Shown piece by piece: positions 1-8,524 of a DNA stretch of 64,000 nt. Origin of the DNA: Sulfidibacterium sp964456625 (GTDB lineage Bacteria > Bacteroidota > Bacteroidia > Bacteroidales > F082); NCBI GenBank assembly GCA_964456625.1, contig CAYWBO010000001.1:1-64000 (forward strand), written 5' to 3'. Every line of letters begins with the position of its first letter. Positions within the stretch are counted from its first letter, which is position 1. A model generated the notes under the pieces. The model saw nothing but the letters and a program-made list of their open reading frames with translations. It made no database searches and was not told the origin of the DNA. A program made the position numbers and the translations under genes.

Positions 1-16
1 CCCGGGGGTGGGGTGT

Positions 17-226
<210 letters not shown>

Positions 227-276
227 GAATGCTGAAATTCATTAAAATCTTTTCGTCGGGCTTGCAGAATTTCATT

Positions 277-402
277 CTACGACTCTCCCGACTCAAAAGT
301 CGGGATGCGCTAACCGGACTATAATGTGTCGGGGTAGTAGGATTCGAACCTACGACTCTCCCGACTCAAAAGTCGGGATGCGCTAACCGGACTATAATGT
401 GT
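277..402 (-). repeat. tRNA-like 73-bp tandem duplication, probably degenerate tRNAs
   Basis: A 73-bp unit starting at 277 recurs from 350, and its 3' flank continues into the intact tRNA-Pro at 403. Each unit shares D-arm and T-arm sequence with that tRNA-Pro (AGTCCGGTTAGCGCA; GTAGGTTCGAATCCTAC). The anticodon arm instead holds the inverted repeat TCCCGAC/GTCGGGA around a six-base loop TTTTGA, and the 5' acceptor and D-stem do not pair with the 3' side. In the copy nearest 277 the T-arm is replaced by unrelated sequence. The loop is reminiscent of a TTG (Gln) anticodon. Functional tRNAs are unlikely; decayed copies or an assembly-related duplication are more likely. Confidence 0.6.
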
Positions 403-476
403 CGGGGTAGTAGGATTCGAACCTACGACCCCCTGCTCCCAAAGCAGGTGCGCTAACCGGACTGCGCTATACCCCG
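403..476 (-). tRNA. tRNA-Pro (anticodon TGG)
   Basis: The 74-nt minus-strand cloverleaf has a perfect acceptor stem (CGGGGTA with TACCCCG), a D-arm GCGC-GCGC stem, the anticodon stem CCTGC/GCAGG around loop TTTGGGA (anticodon TGG), and the T-arm GTAGG-TTCGAAT-CCTAC. It is the intact member of a short array whose downstream neighbours look like broken duplicates of it. Confidence 0.93.
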
Positions 477-591
477 AACGTTTCTGTTATTCAAGAACGA
501 GCGGCAAAATTAACCATTAATTTTAATTTGAAAAGAGATTCCTTTAAAATTTTGATAAACTTTTCAGCCGTTGAATTGCATGGAATAAGCC

Positions 592-1158
592 TCAGGATTT
601 CAACTCCCCGTAACGGAAACAATCCGTTGTGTGGTCGTTTACCATGCCGATGGCTTGCATAAAAGCATAAATGATGGTTGATCCCACAAATTTAAATCCC
701 CGTTTCTTCAGTTCCTTACTGATCTGATCCGAGATTTCGCTGGTTGCCGGTACTTCTGCCAGCGTCTTCCAGTGATTTTGGATCGGCTTCCTGTCAACAA
801 AATCCCACAGAAAACAATCAAAACTGCCAAATTCCTTTTGTATTTCCAGGAAAGCTTTGGCATTGGTAATGGCAGAATTTATTTTCAGGCGGTTCCTAAC
901 GATTCCCGCGTCCTGTAATAAGGCATCAACTTTATCCTGTCCGTAACGACTGACTTTTTTCACATCGAAATGATCGAATGCTTTCCGGTAATTTTCTCTT
1001 TTGTTCAGGATGGTTTCCCAACTCAACCCAGCCTGGGCACCGTCAAGCACGATGGCTTCAAAAAGTTTTTGATCATCATGGACTGGGACGCCCCATTCAA
1101 AATCATGATAATCCTGATAGATTTTGGTCTTGTTGGACCAGTTGCATCTTGTTTTCAT
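592..1158 (-). CDS. tag: DNA-3-methyladenine glycosylase I
   Basis: Removes 3-methyladenine from alkylated DNA as the first step of base excision repair. The 188-residue product has the usual Tag length and aligns throughout with the E. coli enzyme. The start MKTRCNW, the segment YHDFEWGVP and the C-terminal KKRGFKFVGSTIIYAFMQA segment are family signatures. The zinc ligands of the family are present as Cys5, His18, His176 and Cys180. The active-site Glu38 of E. coli corresponds to Asp39 here, a conservative change. The gene stands alone, 78 bp from the next gene. Confidence 0.95.
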   Translation of the reverse strand: MKTRCNWSNKTKIYQDYHDFEWGVPVHDDQKLFEAIVLDGAQAGLSWETILNKRENYRKAFDHFDVKKVSRYGQDKVDALLQDAGIVRNRLKINSAITNAKAFLEIQKEFGSFDCFLWDFVDRKPIQNHWKTLAEVPATSEISDQISKELKKRGFKFVGSTIIYAFMQAIGMVNDHTTDCFRYGELKS

Positions 1159-1235
1159 TCAGTTCAAAAAATGATATGTCTTACGATCGAAAACCGTAAC
1201 TAAAATACAAAGCTCCCGGCATTCATCAACAAAGA

Positions 1236-2306
1236 TTACAGGACTCTTTTTTCAACATATTTGGAATTGATGATTCGGAGCACCCCCATGTAATCCATTT
1301 TAAACTCTAGTAGATCACCCACTTTGTAATTCTTTTCATTTTCCTTAAGATCGATTACGATCATATCGGAACTGGCACCTACAAAATGGAGGTTGGGGTC
1401 TACAGGTTCGATATGATGCTCGTCGACATCCAGGAGGCCCATGTCTATGATCGCTCTATAAGAGGTTTCCCCGATGAGTTTTTCTTCGAAGTTAAAAGTC
1501 TGACCATCGACATTTGTTCCCATCTCACCCGTCGGCACAACCGGTTTTTCGCTGAGCTCGATGATCTCGGAATAAAGCCTGAAGACATCGGAATGCATCC
1601 GCTTGAACGGTTTATTATTATAAACATCGGTACCCAGAAACAATGTTTCACCTACCCTGAAATGATTGATGCCTTTGGGCAGGAGATTTTGGAAGATAAG
1701 CGGGATGGTGACGGAAGAGCCTCCTGAAACAAATGGAATTTGCTTGTTGAATTTGGCTTCTATCAACTGCTCATAAAGACTCAGCTGTATCAGTTTATCC
1801 TGACTGGGCAGTACTCCGTACAGGCAGGACAGGTTTGCACCAATGCCGACAATGCTGATGTTTTTGAGTTTGAAAACGTTCCTGTAAAAATCAATGAAAT
1901 CTTCTCCCATAACGCCCTCACGAAGCTCTCCCAGCTCGATCATGATAATCACTTTGTGCACCTTTTTTTGCCGCTCGGCCTCTTCCGACAAAAGCTGAAT
2001 GGTACCTATTTCGGTATTCATACTGATATCAGCGTATTTTACAACGCTGCTGATCGCTCTTTTTGCAGGGGGTTTGATGTAAATGGTTTCGATAGTTGGG
2101 TCGATACTTTTGATCATTTTTAAGTTGGACACCCGTGAATCGGAAATCTGTTTGATCCCGAGCTTTAACAATACTGAGAGATAATCTTTATTCCCGCTCA
2201 ATATTTTCGAAACAACGGTCCACTGAATATTATTCTTGATAAATAGCCGATCCAGGAAATCGAAATTTGCTTTTAACTTTTTAGTGTTTAGAGTTATATA
2301 TGCCAT
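1236..2306 (-). CDS. Alanine/ornithine racemase-family PLP enzyme
   Basis: A 356-residue protein of the alanine racemase fold type III family, of the stand-alone branch that includes clostridial ornithine racemase and YhfX. The PLP lysine is Lys34 in the segment WTVVSKILSGN. A beta-alpha barrel follows (GIGANLSCLYG, FVSGGSSV, HFRVGETLFLG), then a short C-terminal beta domain. No second racemase or amino-acid catabolic gene is adjacent, so the substrate cannot be told from context. The gene is followed on the plus-coordinate side, with only 5 bp between, by a GNAT gene, which suggests co-transcription. Confidence 0.8.
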   Translation of the reverse strand: MAYITLNTKKLKANFDFLDRLFIKNNIQWTVVSKILSGNKDYLSVLLKLGIKQISDSRVSNLKMIKSIDPTIETIYIKPPAKRAISSVVKYADISMNTEIGTIQLLSEEAERQKKVHKVIIMIELGELREGVMGEDFIDFYRNVFKLKNISIVGIGANLSCLYGVLPSQDKLIQLSLYEQLIEAKFNKQIPFVSGGSSVTIPLIFQNLLPKGINHFRVGETLFLGTDVYNNKPFKRMHSDVFRLYSEIIELSEKPVVPTGEMGTNVDGQTFNFEEKLIGETSYRAIIDMGLLDVDEHHIEPVDPNLHFVGASSDMIVIDLKENEKNYKVGDLLEFKMDYMGVLRIINSKYVEKRVL

Positions 2307-2311
2307 GATAA

Positions 2312-2752
2312 TTATTTTATCAGCCTCATTTCGATATACTTGCTGGTAAAACCAACCTTCTGGTATAAGAAACGGGCAGGATTATCAGGTTCCACATGCA
2401 GTGCGATATTACCCTTCGTTAATTCAATGGCCTGTTTCATCAGATGCTTCCCAATGCCTTTGCCCCGCATATTTTTGTGAGTAGCAATATAAACGAGGAT
2501 GTTTTCCGGAATGTAATCTTTCATTCCCGTTTCATTGATGATCACGGCGCCTGAAATTTCATTTCCTTCGTAGGAAACCAGGATGAATCCACCGAACGAA
2601 GGGGTCTCTTTTAAAGCATAATGCACCGATTTTTCAATATCCTGCTTCGGATCGCCATACTGCTCAAGGTTATGAAATAAAAAATTGATAATGTCCGCTT
2701 TTTCGACAATGTCGGGTTTGTTTACTGAATTGAATACTTTGGTAACAATCAT
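2312..2752 (-). CDS. GNAT family N-acetyltransferase
   Basis: A 146-residue single-domain acetyltransferase. The acetyl-CoA binding motif A is visible as ILVYIATHKNMRGKGIGKHLM (R/Q-G-x-G-x-G/K type), followed by NIALHVEPDNPARFLYQKVGF, the usual motif B for GNAT enzymes acting on small molecules or N-termini. It is the upstream partner of the PLP racemase (5-bp gap), so both may act on the same amino-acid-like substrate; this is inference. The substrate is unknown. Confidence 0.85.
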   Translation of the reverse strand: MIVTKVFNSVNKPDIVEKADIINFLFHNLEQYGDPKQDIEKSVHYALKETPSFGGFILVSYEGNEISGAVIINETGMKDYIPENILVYIATHKNMRGKGIGKHLMKQAIELTKGNIALHVEPDNPARFLYQKVGFTSKYIEMRLIK

Positions 2753-2827
2753 GAATATTTTGAATTTTAATTTATAATTTGATTAAATAATGAACTTTAA
2801 ATGCGTGTTTTGAAATAAACCGGAAAG

Positions 2828-3262
2828 TCAGTTCCCGATTTTCTCCCAGTCTTCGATTTCGCCTTCCGTGACTTTGAACAGGGGATGGGTCGTGATCTCC
2901 TTTTCCTGCGAAACCTGAAAAAATCTTTCCGGATCACGGATCTCCAGTTTTTTGATAAGGTGTTCGGTTTCGTATGCTACCTGACCTTTGGTAACCGGTA
3001 TTTCTCCATGATTAAAATTCATGTCGATTTTTTCTTTCCTGAAATGATAACCCCGGTTCTGTGCCTCCTCGTAAACAGAGACTAAGTACTGGTTGATCCG
3101 TTGGGCGGGGTGGTCAGCATTTTTAAATCGTAACAGTTGCGGGTGATTTTTATATCCTTTGGTTTTCCCTTCCAGGACGTGTTTTGCCAACAGGGTCTCC
3201 CGCCAAAGTGCTACCAGCCCCTTCGCATCAAGGTATTTCGGATGAATAGACCAAATTCGCAT
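2828..3262 (-). CDS. Pyrimidine dimer DNA glycosylase/endonuclease V family protein
   Basis: The 144-residue product begins MRIWSIHPKYLDAKGLVALWRE, the hallmark of the Pyr_excise family (bacterial and T4 DenV-like pyrimidine dimer DNA glycosylases). A basic KGYKNHPQLLRF segment follows, as in small proteins of this family. It probably initiates repair of UV photoproducts or related lesions. The gene lies beside tag and the lipocalin but with gaps of 75 and 41 bp, so an operon is uncertain. Confidence 0.8.
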   Translation of the reverse strand: MRIWSIHPKYLDAKGLVALWRETLLAKHVLEGKTKGYKNHPQLLRFKNADHPAQRINQYLVSVYEEAQNRGYHFRKEKIDMNFNHGEIPVTKGQVAYETEHLIKKLEIRDPERFFQVSQEKEITTHPLFKVTEGEIEDWEKIGN

Positions 3263-3303
3263 TGTTCTTTAATTTTAAGAAGCTGAACCAACAGCTTTCA
3301 GGT

Positions 3304-3825
3304 TCAGGGATTGCAATCCTGGTTAATCCGGATCAGTTTTCCGATGTCGAAACCATTTTCTTTTGCAATCTCCAACAGCTTTGAATAGACTTCATCTGAT
3401 AAAACTTTCGTTCTGGACAGCACCCACAGAAATTTTCTGGAAGGATCTCCGACCAGGACATACTGATAGTTTCTGTCCAGCGCGATGATGTAGTATTTTC
3501 CCGAAAAGGGCCAGAAGAATCTTACTTTCAGTCTTCCGGGATACTTTTCATTGGGGATCCAGGCGATGCCTTTTGCCGTTTTGATTTTCTGTATGTCATC
3601 TGTAAGATGACCGCTGTTGATCACTTCAATCTTTCCGTTCTCTTTAACTGAGTAATTGGCTGTAACACAAACCAGTCCTTTTTCGAATCTGTTGGGAAAG
3701 CGGGCAATTTCGTACCATTGTCCGGCGTACTTTTGGATGTCGACTTTCGCTACCGTCGGCAACTCTTTGGTGGAGGAGCTATAAAAGAAATTAAACATTG
3801 TGAGTAATATTAGTATAAGTCGCAT
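3304..3825 (-). CDS. Lipocalin family protein (Blc-like)
   Basis: A 173-residue bacterial lipocalin. A hydrophobic N-terminus (residues 1-18) is a likely signal peptide. The lipocalin GxW motif is YAGQWYEIARFPNRFEKG and the C-terminal RTK segment is LWVLSRTKVLSDEVYSKLL. The usual Blc lipobox Cys is absent: the end of the signal reads FFYSSSTKE, so the protein may be periplasmic, not lipid-anchored. Cys53 and Cys171 could form the disulfide common in this family. Family members bind fatty acids or lysophospholipids at the outer membrane under stress. Confidence 0.88.
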   Translation of the reverse strand: MRLILILLTMFNFFYSSSTKELPTVAKVDIQKYAGQWYEIARFPNRFEKGLVCVTANYSVKENGKIEVINSGHLTDDIQKIKTAKGIAWIPNEKYPGRLKVRFFWPFSGKYYIIALDRNYQYVLVGDPSRKFLWVLSRTKVLSDEVYSKLLEIAKENGFDIGKLIRINQDCNP

Positions 3826-4054
3826 TTGTCCTACAGCTTGTTATTTCCAGGCCATGCTCTGAACCAAAAGCCCTTTCCGGACGAAAGGCAGTTTCTTTAT
3901 ACAAAGAAACCCGTTAGACATCCTTATCATACCAACGGCCAGAACGGATTGTGTTTGTTCAGAGGTTTCGTTTCGAGACCGGCCTGTTTGATAAACTTAT
4001 GCAAAGGTACAAAAAAGTTGCGAAGGACCCGGGAACACGACCATGGGAAATGGG
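3826..4054. other. Intergenic region between lipocalin and modC, with a small hairpin
   Basis: No gene is evident in these 229 bases. A perfect 8-bp inverted repeat (GTTTCTTT / AAAGAAAC, 3891-3910) has a 4-base loop but no T-tract, so a terminator function for the mod operon is unproven. The lipocalin promoter is expected here. Confidence 0.3.
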
Positions 4055-4933
4055 TTATTCTTCCACCTTTCGGATGAGTGGATTGAACGCTTTGGAAGCT
4101 ACAATCACCTTATTCCCAACAGCCATGGAAGCGGCTTCGGAAGCGTCAGCGATGACTTTAACGATGTTGGCCCCGATGAGGACGGTGACCACATAGATGA
4201 TATCTTGTTTCTCGATATTGATGATCTCGCCGAAAAGCTGGAATTTGCCGCTGACTCTTTTGCTGGCGAAGACATCTACAGGCAGACCATGTTTGAGAAT
4301 TTTCCCGTTTTCAAGAAAAAACACTTCGTCAGACATTTTGATCACTTCATTGGCGTCGTGGCTTACCAGAATGGTTGTCAGATGATACTGTTTATGAACT
4401 TTCAGAATGTAATCCTGAAGTTTTAAGCGCATCTGTGTGTCAAGTGCCGAAAGGGGTTCGTCAAGCATCAGAATCTCCGGTTTTCGGACCAAAGCCCGCG
4501 CAAGAGCTACCCGTTGATTTTGTCCTCCCGAAAGTTCTGAAGGCTTACGGTTTTTTAAATCCCCCAGTTCAATTGTTTCCATGAGCTCCTTTACGATCAC
4601 TTTATCCTGACCTTTTTCCAGTGCATACATCAGGTTTTCCTGAACGGTCATGTTGGGAAAGAGAGCATAGTTCTGAAATAAAAAACCTACCCTGCGCTGC
4701 TGGGGTTTTAAGGAAATTGCTTTTTTTGAGTCCAGCCAGAGGTCTTCGTTGACTTTTATGTGACCTTTGTCGGGATTCATTAGCCCCGCAATCATTCTTA
4801 AAATGGAAGTTTTCCCGGCTCCGGAATTCCCGAATAAGGTCACCAGATGGCCTGGCTGGATCCTGAGGTCCACCTCTAGCATCATGGTGCCATCAGCAGC
4901 CGTCAGCGCTTTTTGTAGTACGATTTCTATCAT
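4055..4933 (-). CDS. modC: Molybdate ABC transporter ATP-binding protein ModC
   Basis: The ATPase that powers molybdate uptake. All ABC motifs are present in the 292 residues: Walker A GNSGAGKT (35-42), Q-loop FQNYALFP (about 86-93), signature LSGGQ (134-138), Walker B ILMLDEP (154-160) and the switch histidine in ILVSHDANE. A single C-terminal TOBE-like domain (about 230-290) is expected to bind oxyanion. The start overlaps the end of modB by 4 bp (ATGA arrangement), so translation is probably coupled. It is the last gene of the operon. Confidence 0.93.
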   Translation of the reverse strand: MIEIVLQKALTAADGTMMLEVDLRIQPGHLVTLFGNSGAGKTSILRMIAGLMNPDKGHIKVNEDLWLDSKKAISLKPQQRRVGFLFQNYALFPNMTVQENLMYALEKGQDKVIVKELMETIELGDLKNRKPSELSGGQNQRVALARALVRKPEILMLDEPLSALDTQMRLKLQDYILKVHKQYHLTTILVSHDANEVIKMSDEVFFLENGKILKHGLPVDVFASKRVSGKFQLFGEIINIEKQDIIYVVTVLIGANIVKVIADASEAASMAVGNKVIVASKAFNPLIRKVEE

Positions 4934-5601
4934 CTCCAGAACCTTTTTATATAACCTCCGTTAATCAGAAACACTGCCAGCAGAATGCTAAAGGATATGG
5001 CAAATAAAATGAGGGAATAACCGTTTGCCGTGTGGTAATTGAGGGCTTCTACTTCATCGTAAATGGCAATAGAGGCTACTTTCGTTTTCCCCGGTATGTT
5101 TCCTCCGATCATCAATACCACCCCGAATTCACCGATGGTATGGGCAAAAGCAAGCACGATACCGGTGAGCAGTGAAGGCCGGATGTTGGGCAGCAACACT
5201 TTAAAAAGTGTCCTGGTCTTCGATTTTCCCAACACATAGGAAGCTTCCGCCAGATGGGCATCCAGATTGGAAAAGCCGGCCTGGATGGGGTGAACCATAA
5301 AGGGCAAACTGTAGATAACTGACGCGAAAACCAATCCCTCGAAAGAGAAAACAAGCTGCAACCCGAGATGTTGACTCATCCAGTGTCCGAAGGCATTGGC
5401 TGGACTCAGGGCAACCAAAAGATAAAAACCGAGTACCGTCGGCGGCAAAACCAGCGGCATGCTGACAAGGGTTTCGATCACCGGTTTGATTTTCACCTTG
5501 GTGTACGCGAGCCAGTAGGCGAGTGGTACCGAAACGATCAGCAACAGGGCCGTGGCTGTCAGCGCCAGTTTAAACGTTAATATCAAAGGTTGCCAATCCA
5601 T
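4930..5601 (-). CDS. modB: Molybdate ABC transporter permease ModB
   Basis: A 223-residue inner-membrane permease with about five membrane helices. The EAA loop that contacts the ATPase is seen as EASYVLGKSKTRTLFKVLLPNIRPSLLTGI, and HTIGEFGVVLMIGGNIPGKT is the segment conserved in ModB and CysT/CysW permeases. It lies 2 bp after the mop gene and overlaps modC by 4 bp. Family and gene order together point to molybdate, or tungstate, as substrate. Confidence 0.93.
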   Translation of the reverse strand: MDWQPLILTFKLALTATALLLIVSVPLAYWLAYTKVKIKPVIETLVSMPLVLPPTVLGFYLLVALSPANAFGHWMSQHLGLQLVFSFEGLVFASVIYSLPFMVHPIQAGFSNLDAHLAEASYVLGKSKTRTLFKVLLPNIRPSLLTGIVLAFAHTIGEFGVVLMIGGNIPGKTKVASIAIYDEVEALNYHTANGYSLILFAISFSILLAVFLINGGYIKRFWR

Positions 5602-5603
5602 AG

Positions 5604-6002
5604 TTATTCCGATAGCATGATTTCTGTTGTTTTCACAAAAGCAGCGGCATTCTCTCCGATCTGTAGTTGCAGTCGCGACACCGATTCCGATGTCAGCGTT
5701 GCTTTGATCGCTCCCGCCTGGGAGTCCATGTGTACGCTGCTGAGCAGTTCACCTTTGGTTATTTCTGTAATTATTCCTTCGATCCTGTTATCCATACTTA
5801 TGGGAATGTCTGTTCCTTTTCCAATGACCACTTCAGTTTCCTTAAACATCACCTGGATCGGATTCCCTAACTTCAGATAAGCAACGGTGTCCGGGTTTTC
5901 AATGATAATGGATTGCAGCAAAATACCGTTTACATCCAGCGTCACTATCGTCAGACGGCCATGGGTGTTCAATGCATTGATATTTCCTTTCAGCGTATTC
6001 AC
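5604..6002 (-). CDS. Molybdate-binding di-TOBE (Mop) protein
   Basis: The 132 residues form two TOBE/Mop domains (about 1-66 and 70-131), each starting with a GxIxxI-type strand and containing a (V/S)-x-GxxLxS segment such as TKGELLSSV. Such di-Mop proteins bind molybdate as oligomers and are found as free molybdate-storage proteins or as the sensor half of ModE. Since the ModE of this operon lacks the sensor half, this protein may act as its molybdate-sensing partner; this is inference. The start codon is GTG. Gaps of 8 bp to modA and 2 bp to modB show operon membership. Confidence 0.85.
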   Translation of the reverse strand: MNTLKGNINALNTHGRLTIVTLDVNGILLQSIIIENPDTVAYLKLGNPIQVMFKETEVVIGKGTDIPISMDNRIEGIITEITKGELLSSVHMDSQAGAIKATLTSESVSRLQLQIGENAAAFVKTTEIMLSE

Positions 6003-6010
6003 AAAAGTGC

Positions 6011-6781
6011 TTATTTAATGGTATAACCAAATTTTTTGAGGATTTTTTTCGCTTCCGCGGAAAAGAGGAAATTGTAAAACTTCAGGGCATTGGCCTCTTC
6101 AGAATTCTTTCTTTTCAGTACGATGACGCCCTGAGCAATCGGAGCATAGCTATCAGGATTGATTTCTACCCAGCTTCCGCTTCCTTTCAGATCGGGCGAC
6201 AAAACTACGGATTTTGCCGTGAATCCCAGTTCTGCCGATTCCGAAATGATGAACTGGTTTGTCTGGGAGATACTTTCGCCATAAACCAGTTTGCTCTTCA
6301 CGAGATTGTAAAGGTCGTAATGCTTTAGAGCCTGCACGGCAGCTACTCCGTAAGGTGCGGTCTTTGGATTGGCACAGGCAATGTGTCTGATCATTTTTGT
6401 TTTCAGAATGGATAGGGAAGGTTTTACTTTACGGTCCATAGACCATAGAACCAACTTTCCAAAAGCATAAATTTTCGGCGCTTCAAGTGCGAAACCGGAT
6501 TTGTACAGATCTTCAGGATATTTCATGTCGGCAGAAACGAAAAGGTCGTAAGGGGCTCCTGCTTTGATCTGGGCCGTAAGTTTTCCTGAGGAGCTGATGA
6601 TCAGGTCACATTCCACTCCATTTTCTTTGGCAAAAGCATGGGTAAGGGCCCTCATGGCAAACTGCATGTTGGCTGCTACGGCAATGGTCAGTTTGGGGAT
6701 TGGATTTGCGGCTGAGGCTTTCATTCCCATGAATGTTAAAATCAAAATTAAAAGCCCTACACGATTTGTTTTAAAATGCAT
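6011..6781 (-). CDS. modA: Molybdate ABC transporter substrate-binding protein ModA
   Basis: Periplasmic binding protein of 256 residues with a signal peptide ending near ASA at residues 22-24. The mature part begins KLTIAVAANMQFAMRALTHAF and has SSSGKLTAQIKAGAPYDLFVSAD, the ModA signature for oxyanion binding through Ser residues. The C-terminal segment GVIVLKRKNSEEANALKFYNFL is also typical. It is the second gene of the operon, 15 bp after modE and 8 bp before mop. Confidence 0.93.
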   Translation of the reverse strand: MHFKTNRVGLLILILTFMGMKASAANPIPKLTIAVAANMQFAMRALTHAFAKENGVECDLIISSSGKLTAQIKAGAPYDLFVSADMKYPEDLYKSGFALEAPKIYAFGKLVLWSMDRKVKPSLSILKTKMIRHIACANPKTAPYGVAAVQALKHYDLYNLVKSKLVYGESISQTNQFIISESAELGFTAKSVVLSPDLKGSGSWVEINPDSYAPIAQGVIVLKRKNSEEANALKFYNFLFSAEAKKILKKFGYTIK

Positions 6782-6796
6782 ATTTGTAGATGAAAA

Positions 6797-7141
6797 TTAT
6801 TTAAAACTTATTTCATTGGCCTTTCCTTGAAGAAAACTCTCGACCTGAGACTGCAGCTCGTAGAATTTTCTAATGATTTTTTTGCCCTCTGCTGTAACCA
6901 GGGCTCCTCCGCCTTCCTTTCCTCCCAACCTCTTTTTTACCAGTGGTTTAGCTGAAAGTTTATTCATATCTTCCACCAATTGCCATGCTTTCCTGTAGGA
7001 CATATTGATGGCTTCTGCCCCTTTGGTTATGGAGCCGTACTTAATAATATTTTCAAGCAGGACGATGCGGCCAATACCAAGATAGGGGAGTTCCCCTTTG
7101 TCAACCCAAACCCTGAATCGGATGTTGATATTTTGGTCCAT
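6797..7141 (-). CDS. modE: ModE-type winged-helix regulator without TOBE domains
   Basis: The 114 residues match only the N-terminal DNA-binding half of ModE: FRVWVDKGELPYLGIGRIVLLENIIKYGSITKGAEAINMSYRKAWQLVEDMN contains the winged helix-turn-helix, and KRLGGKEGGGALVTAEGKKII is the wing. E. coli ModE is about 262 residues and carries two TOBE domains that sense molybdate; here these are on a separate protein two genes downstream. It is the first gene of the mod operon and probably autoregulates it through the palindrome just upstream. Confidence 0.88.
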   Translation of the reverse strand: MDQNINIRFRVWVDKGELPYLGIGRIVLLENIIKYGSITKGAEAINMSYRKAWQLVEDMNKLSAKPLVKKRLGGKEGGGALVTAEGKKIIRKFYELQSQVESFLQGKANEISFK

Positions 7142-7146
7142 AGCAC

Positions 7147-7164
7147 TATGTTTTGAAAAACATA
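7147..7164 (-). promoter_or_regulatory. Candidate ModE operator/mod promoter region
   Basis: A perfect 8-bp inverted repeat (TATGTTTT-GA-AAAACATA) ends 5 bases before the modE start codon. A weak -7 element TACTTTCG (7168-7175, minus) lies directly upstream, so the palindrome covers the likely transcription start, a position suited to repression. The half-site TATGTTTT is AT-rich like known ModE boxes but is not the E. coli consensus, so binding by this ModE is inference. Confidence 0.4.
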
Positions 7165-7262
7165 TCGCGAAAGTAGAAAAATACCTTTCGCCTATGTCAG
7201 GAATGAGAGATATATTCTAATTCTAAATAAGAAACATGGTTCTGATCGCTGTAGAGCATATC

Positions 7263-8384
7263 TCAGTTGGAATGATATTTCTGATTGTTGATCTCCAGGG
7301 CCCTGAAAGCATTATAACCCTCCTGATTCAACGGATAATCCCAGCATCCCATGCGGTGAAACATGTTGCCGCCAAAGCCTTTTTTGAAGCGATACAGCCC
7401 ATGCATCGGGTGAGAGGGGTTGGCGTTAGGGGCGGTGCCGAACATATCGTATTCCCGGCAGCCGGCTTCCTTAGCCATTTTTATGGCTTCCCATTGGATG
7501 GCATAAGTCGCCATCATATTTCGCTTTTTAGCAGAGGAGGCGCCGTACAAATAAGTGCCTCGTTTTTTTGACAGGGCCAGAAACATGGCCGCCAGATAAT
7601 CGCCTTTGTGATCTGCCATCAGAAGACGGGCGTCCACGTCCTGCGAATATTCATTTCTTTGCGCCAGTACCGTATGAAAATATTCCTTGGCATGTAGTGT
7701 GATATTATTCCTGTATGCTGTTTCCTGATAAATGGAATACCAGAGGTCCAGTTGCTCGATGCCGTATTCCTGCACGCGGATTCCTTTTCTGGAAGAAAGT
7801 CCGATGTTGTATCTTGTTTTGGGCTTCATTTTCTGCAACAGCTTGTCTTCGCTTTGATTCAGGTTAAGGAAGATCGTGTTGGTGGGTAAAATATCACTGC
7901 GGCTTTTAACGAGGTTCCAGTTTCGCGTGTTGAAATTCACTCGGAACTCCTGGCTCTGATGCGACGGTGGCCCGAGCCAGTTCCCATCTTCGTCGAAATA
8001 GTCGTCTTCTCTGGCCCAGGGGTTTTCCCAGGGAAGATCATAGCGGATCAGAATACAATTTTTAGGCAGCAGGGGACGCAATGCTTCCGAAAGCTCCTCG
8101 AGAAACAGGCCATAGTTTTCCATATCCGGGGCGTTCTTGGGCCCGTAGGGAACATACGCGAAACTGTTTTGGTCATCAAAATTTCTGATAAGCACGAGAA
8201 AGTCATCCTGGGTTTGCTGATTTCCGGCCTGCGATCCGGAAATCATAACATCAGAGGCATGATACTCAAATGCAAATGGCGTCATCTCCTGCCGTACTTT
8301 TACCTGGGCCCAGAAGGTAGTCTGCTGTAAAATATTACTTGCAGCCATCTCCTGGACAGGTTTTTCTTCTACCTTGCAATGCAT
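7263..8384 (-). CDS. FemAB/FemX-family aminoacyltransferase-like protein
   Basis: A 373-residue protein of the FemAB fold (two fused GNAT-like domains), the family that adds amino acids to lipid II or other amine acceptors using aminoacyl-tRNA. Family features are IFLNLNQSEDKLLQKMKPKTRYNI, AMFLALSKKRGTYLYGASS, and GCREYDMFGTAPN followed by HGLYRFKKGFGG. I start at the ATG at 8384: an in-frame TTG at 8411 overlaps a well-formed -7 element (8409-8416), so it lies at or before the transcription start. The acceptor is unknown; the gene stands alone. Confidence 0.85.
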   Translation of the reverse strand: MHCKVEEKPVQEMAASNILQQTTFWAQVKVRQEMTPFAFEYHASDVMISGSQAGNQQTQDDFLVLIRNFDDQNSFAYVPYGPKNAPDMENYGLFLEELSEALRPLLPKNCILIRYDLPWENPWAREDDYFDEDGNWLGPPSHQSQEFRVNFNTRNWNLVKSRSDILPTNTIFLNLNQSEDKLLQKMKPKTRYNIGLSSRKGIRVQEYGIEQLDLWYSIYQETAYRNNITLHAKEYFHTVLAQRNEYSQDVDARLLMADHKGDYLAAMFLALSKKRGTYLYGASSAKKRNMMATYAIQWEAIKMAKEAGCREYDMFGTAPNANPSHPMHGLYRFKKGFGGNMFHRMGCWDYPLNQEGYNAFRALEINNQKYHSN

Positions 8385-8408
8385 GGATTTGGGTTGCAAA
8401 AATTTTTG

Positions 8409-8438
8409 CAAAAATAGAAAACTCTATTTATCAGGCAA
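8409..8438 (-). promoter_or_regulatory. Bacteroidota-type promoter of the FemAB-like gene
   Basis: On the minus strand, -7 element TATTTTTG (8409-8416) is preceded by TTG (8436-8438) with a 19-base spacer, as in the Bacteroidota sigma-70 consensus TTTG / TAnnTTTG. It lies 24 bases upstream of the ATG at 8384. Confidence 0.55.
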
Positions 8439-8524
8439 TCTTTCTTACCGGAGCTCTCCTAACCATTAGCGATTTAAGCACTGAGAGAACAGTTTCAGGT
8501 GTTGCTTGGAGAAAGTATTTTTGA

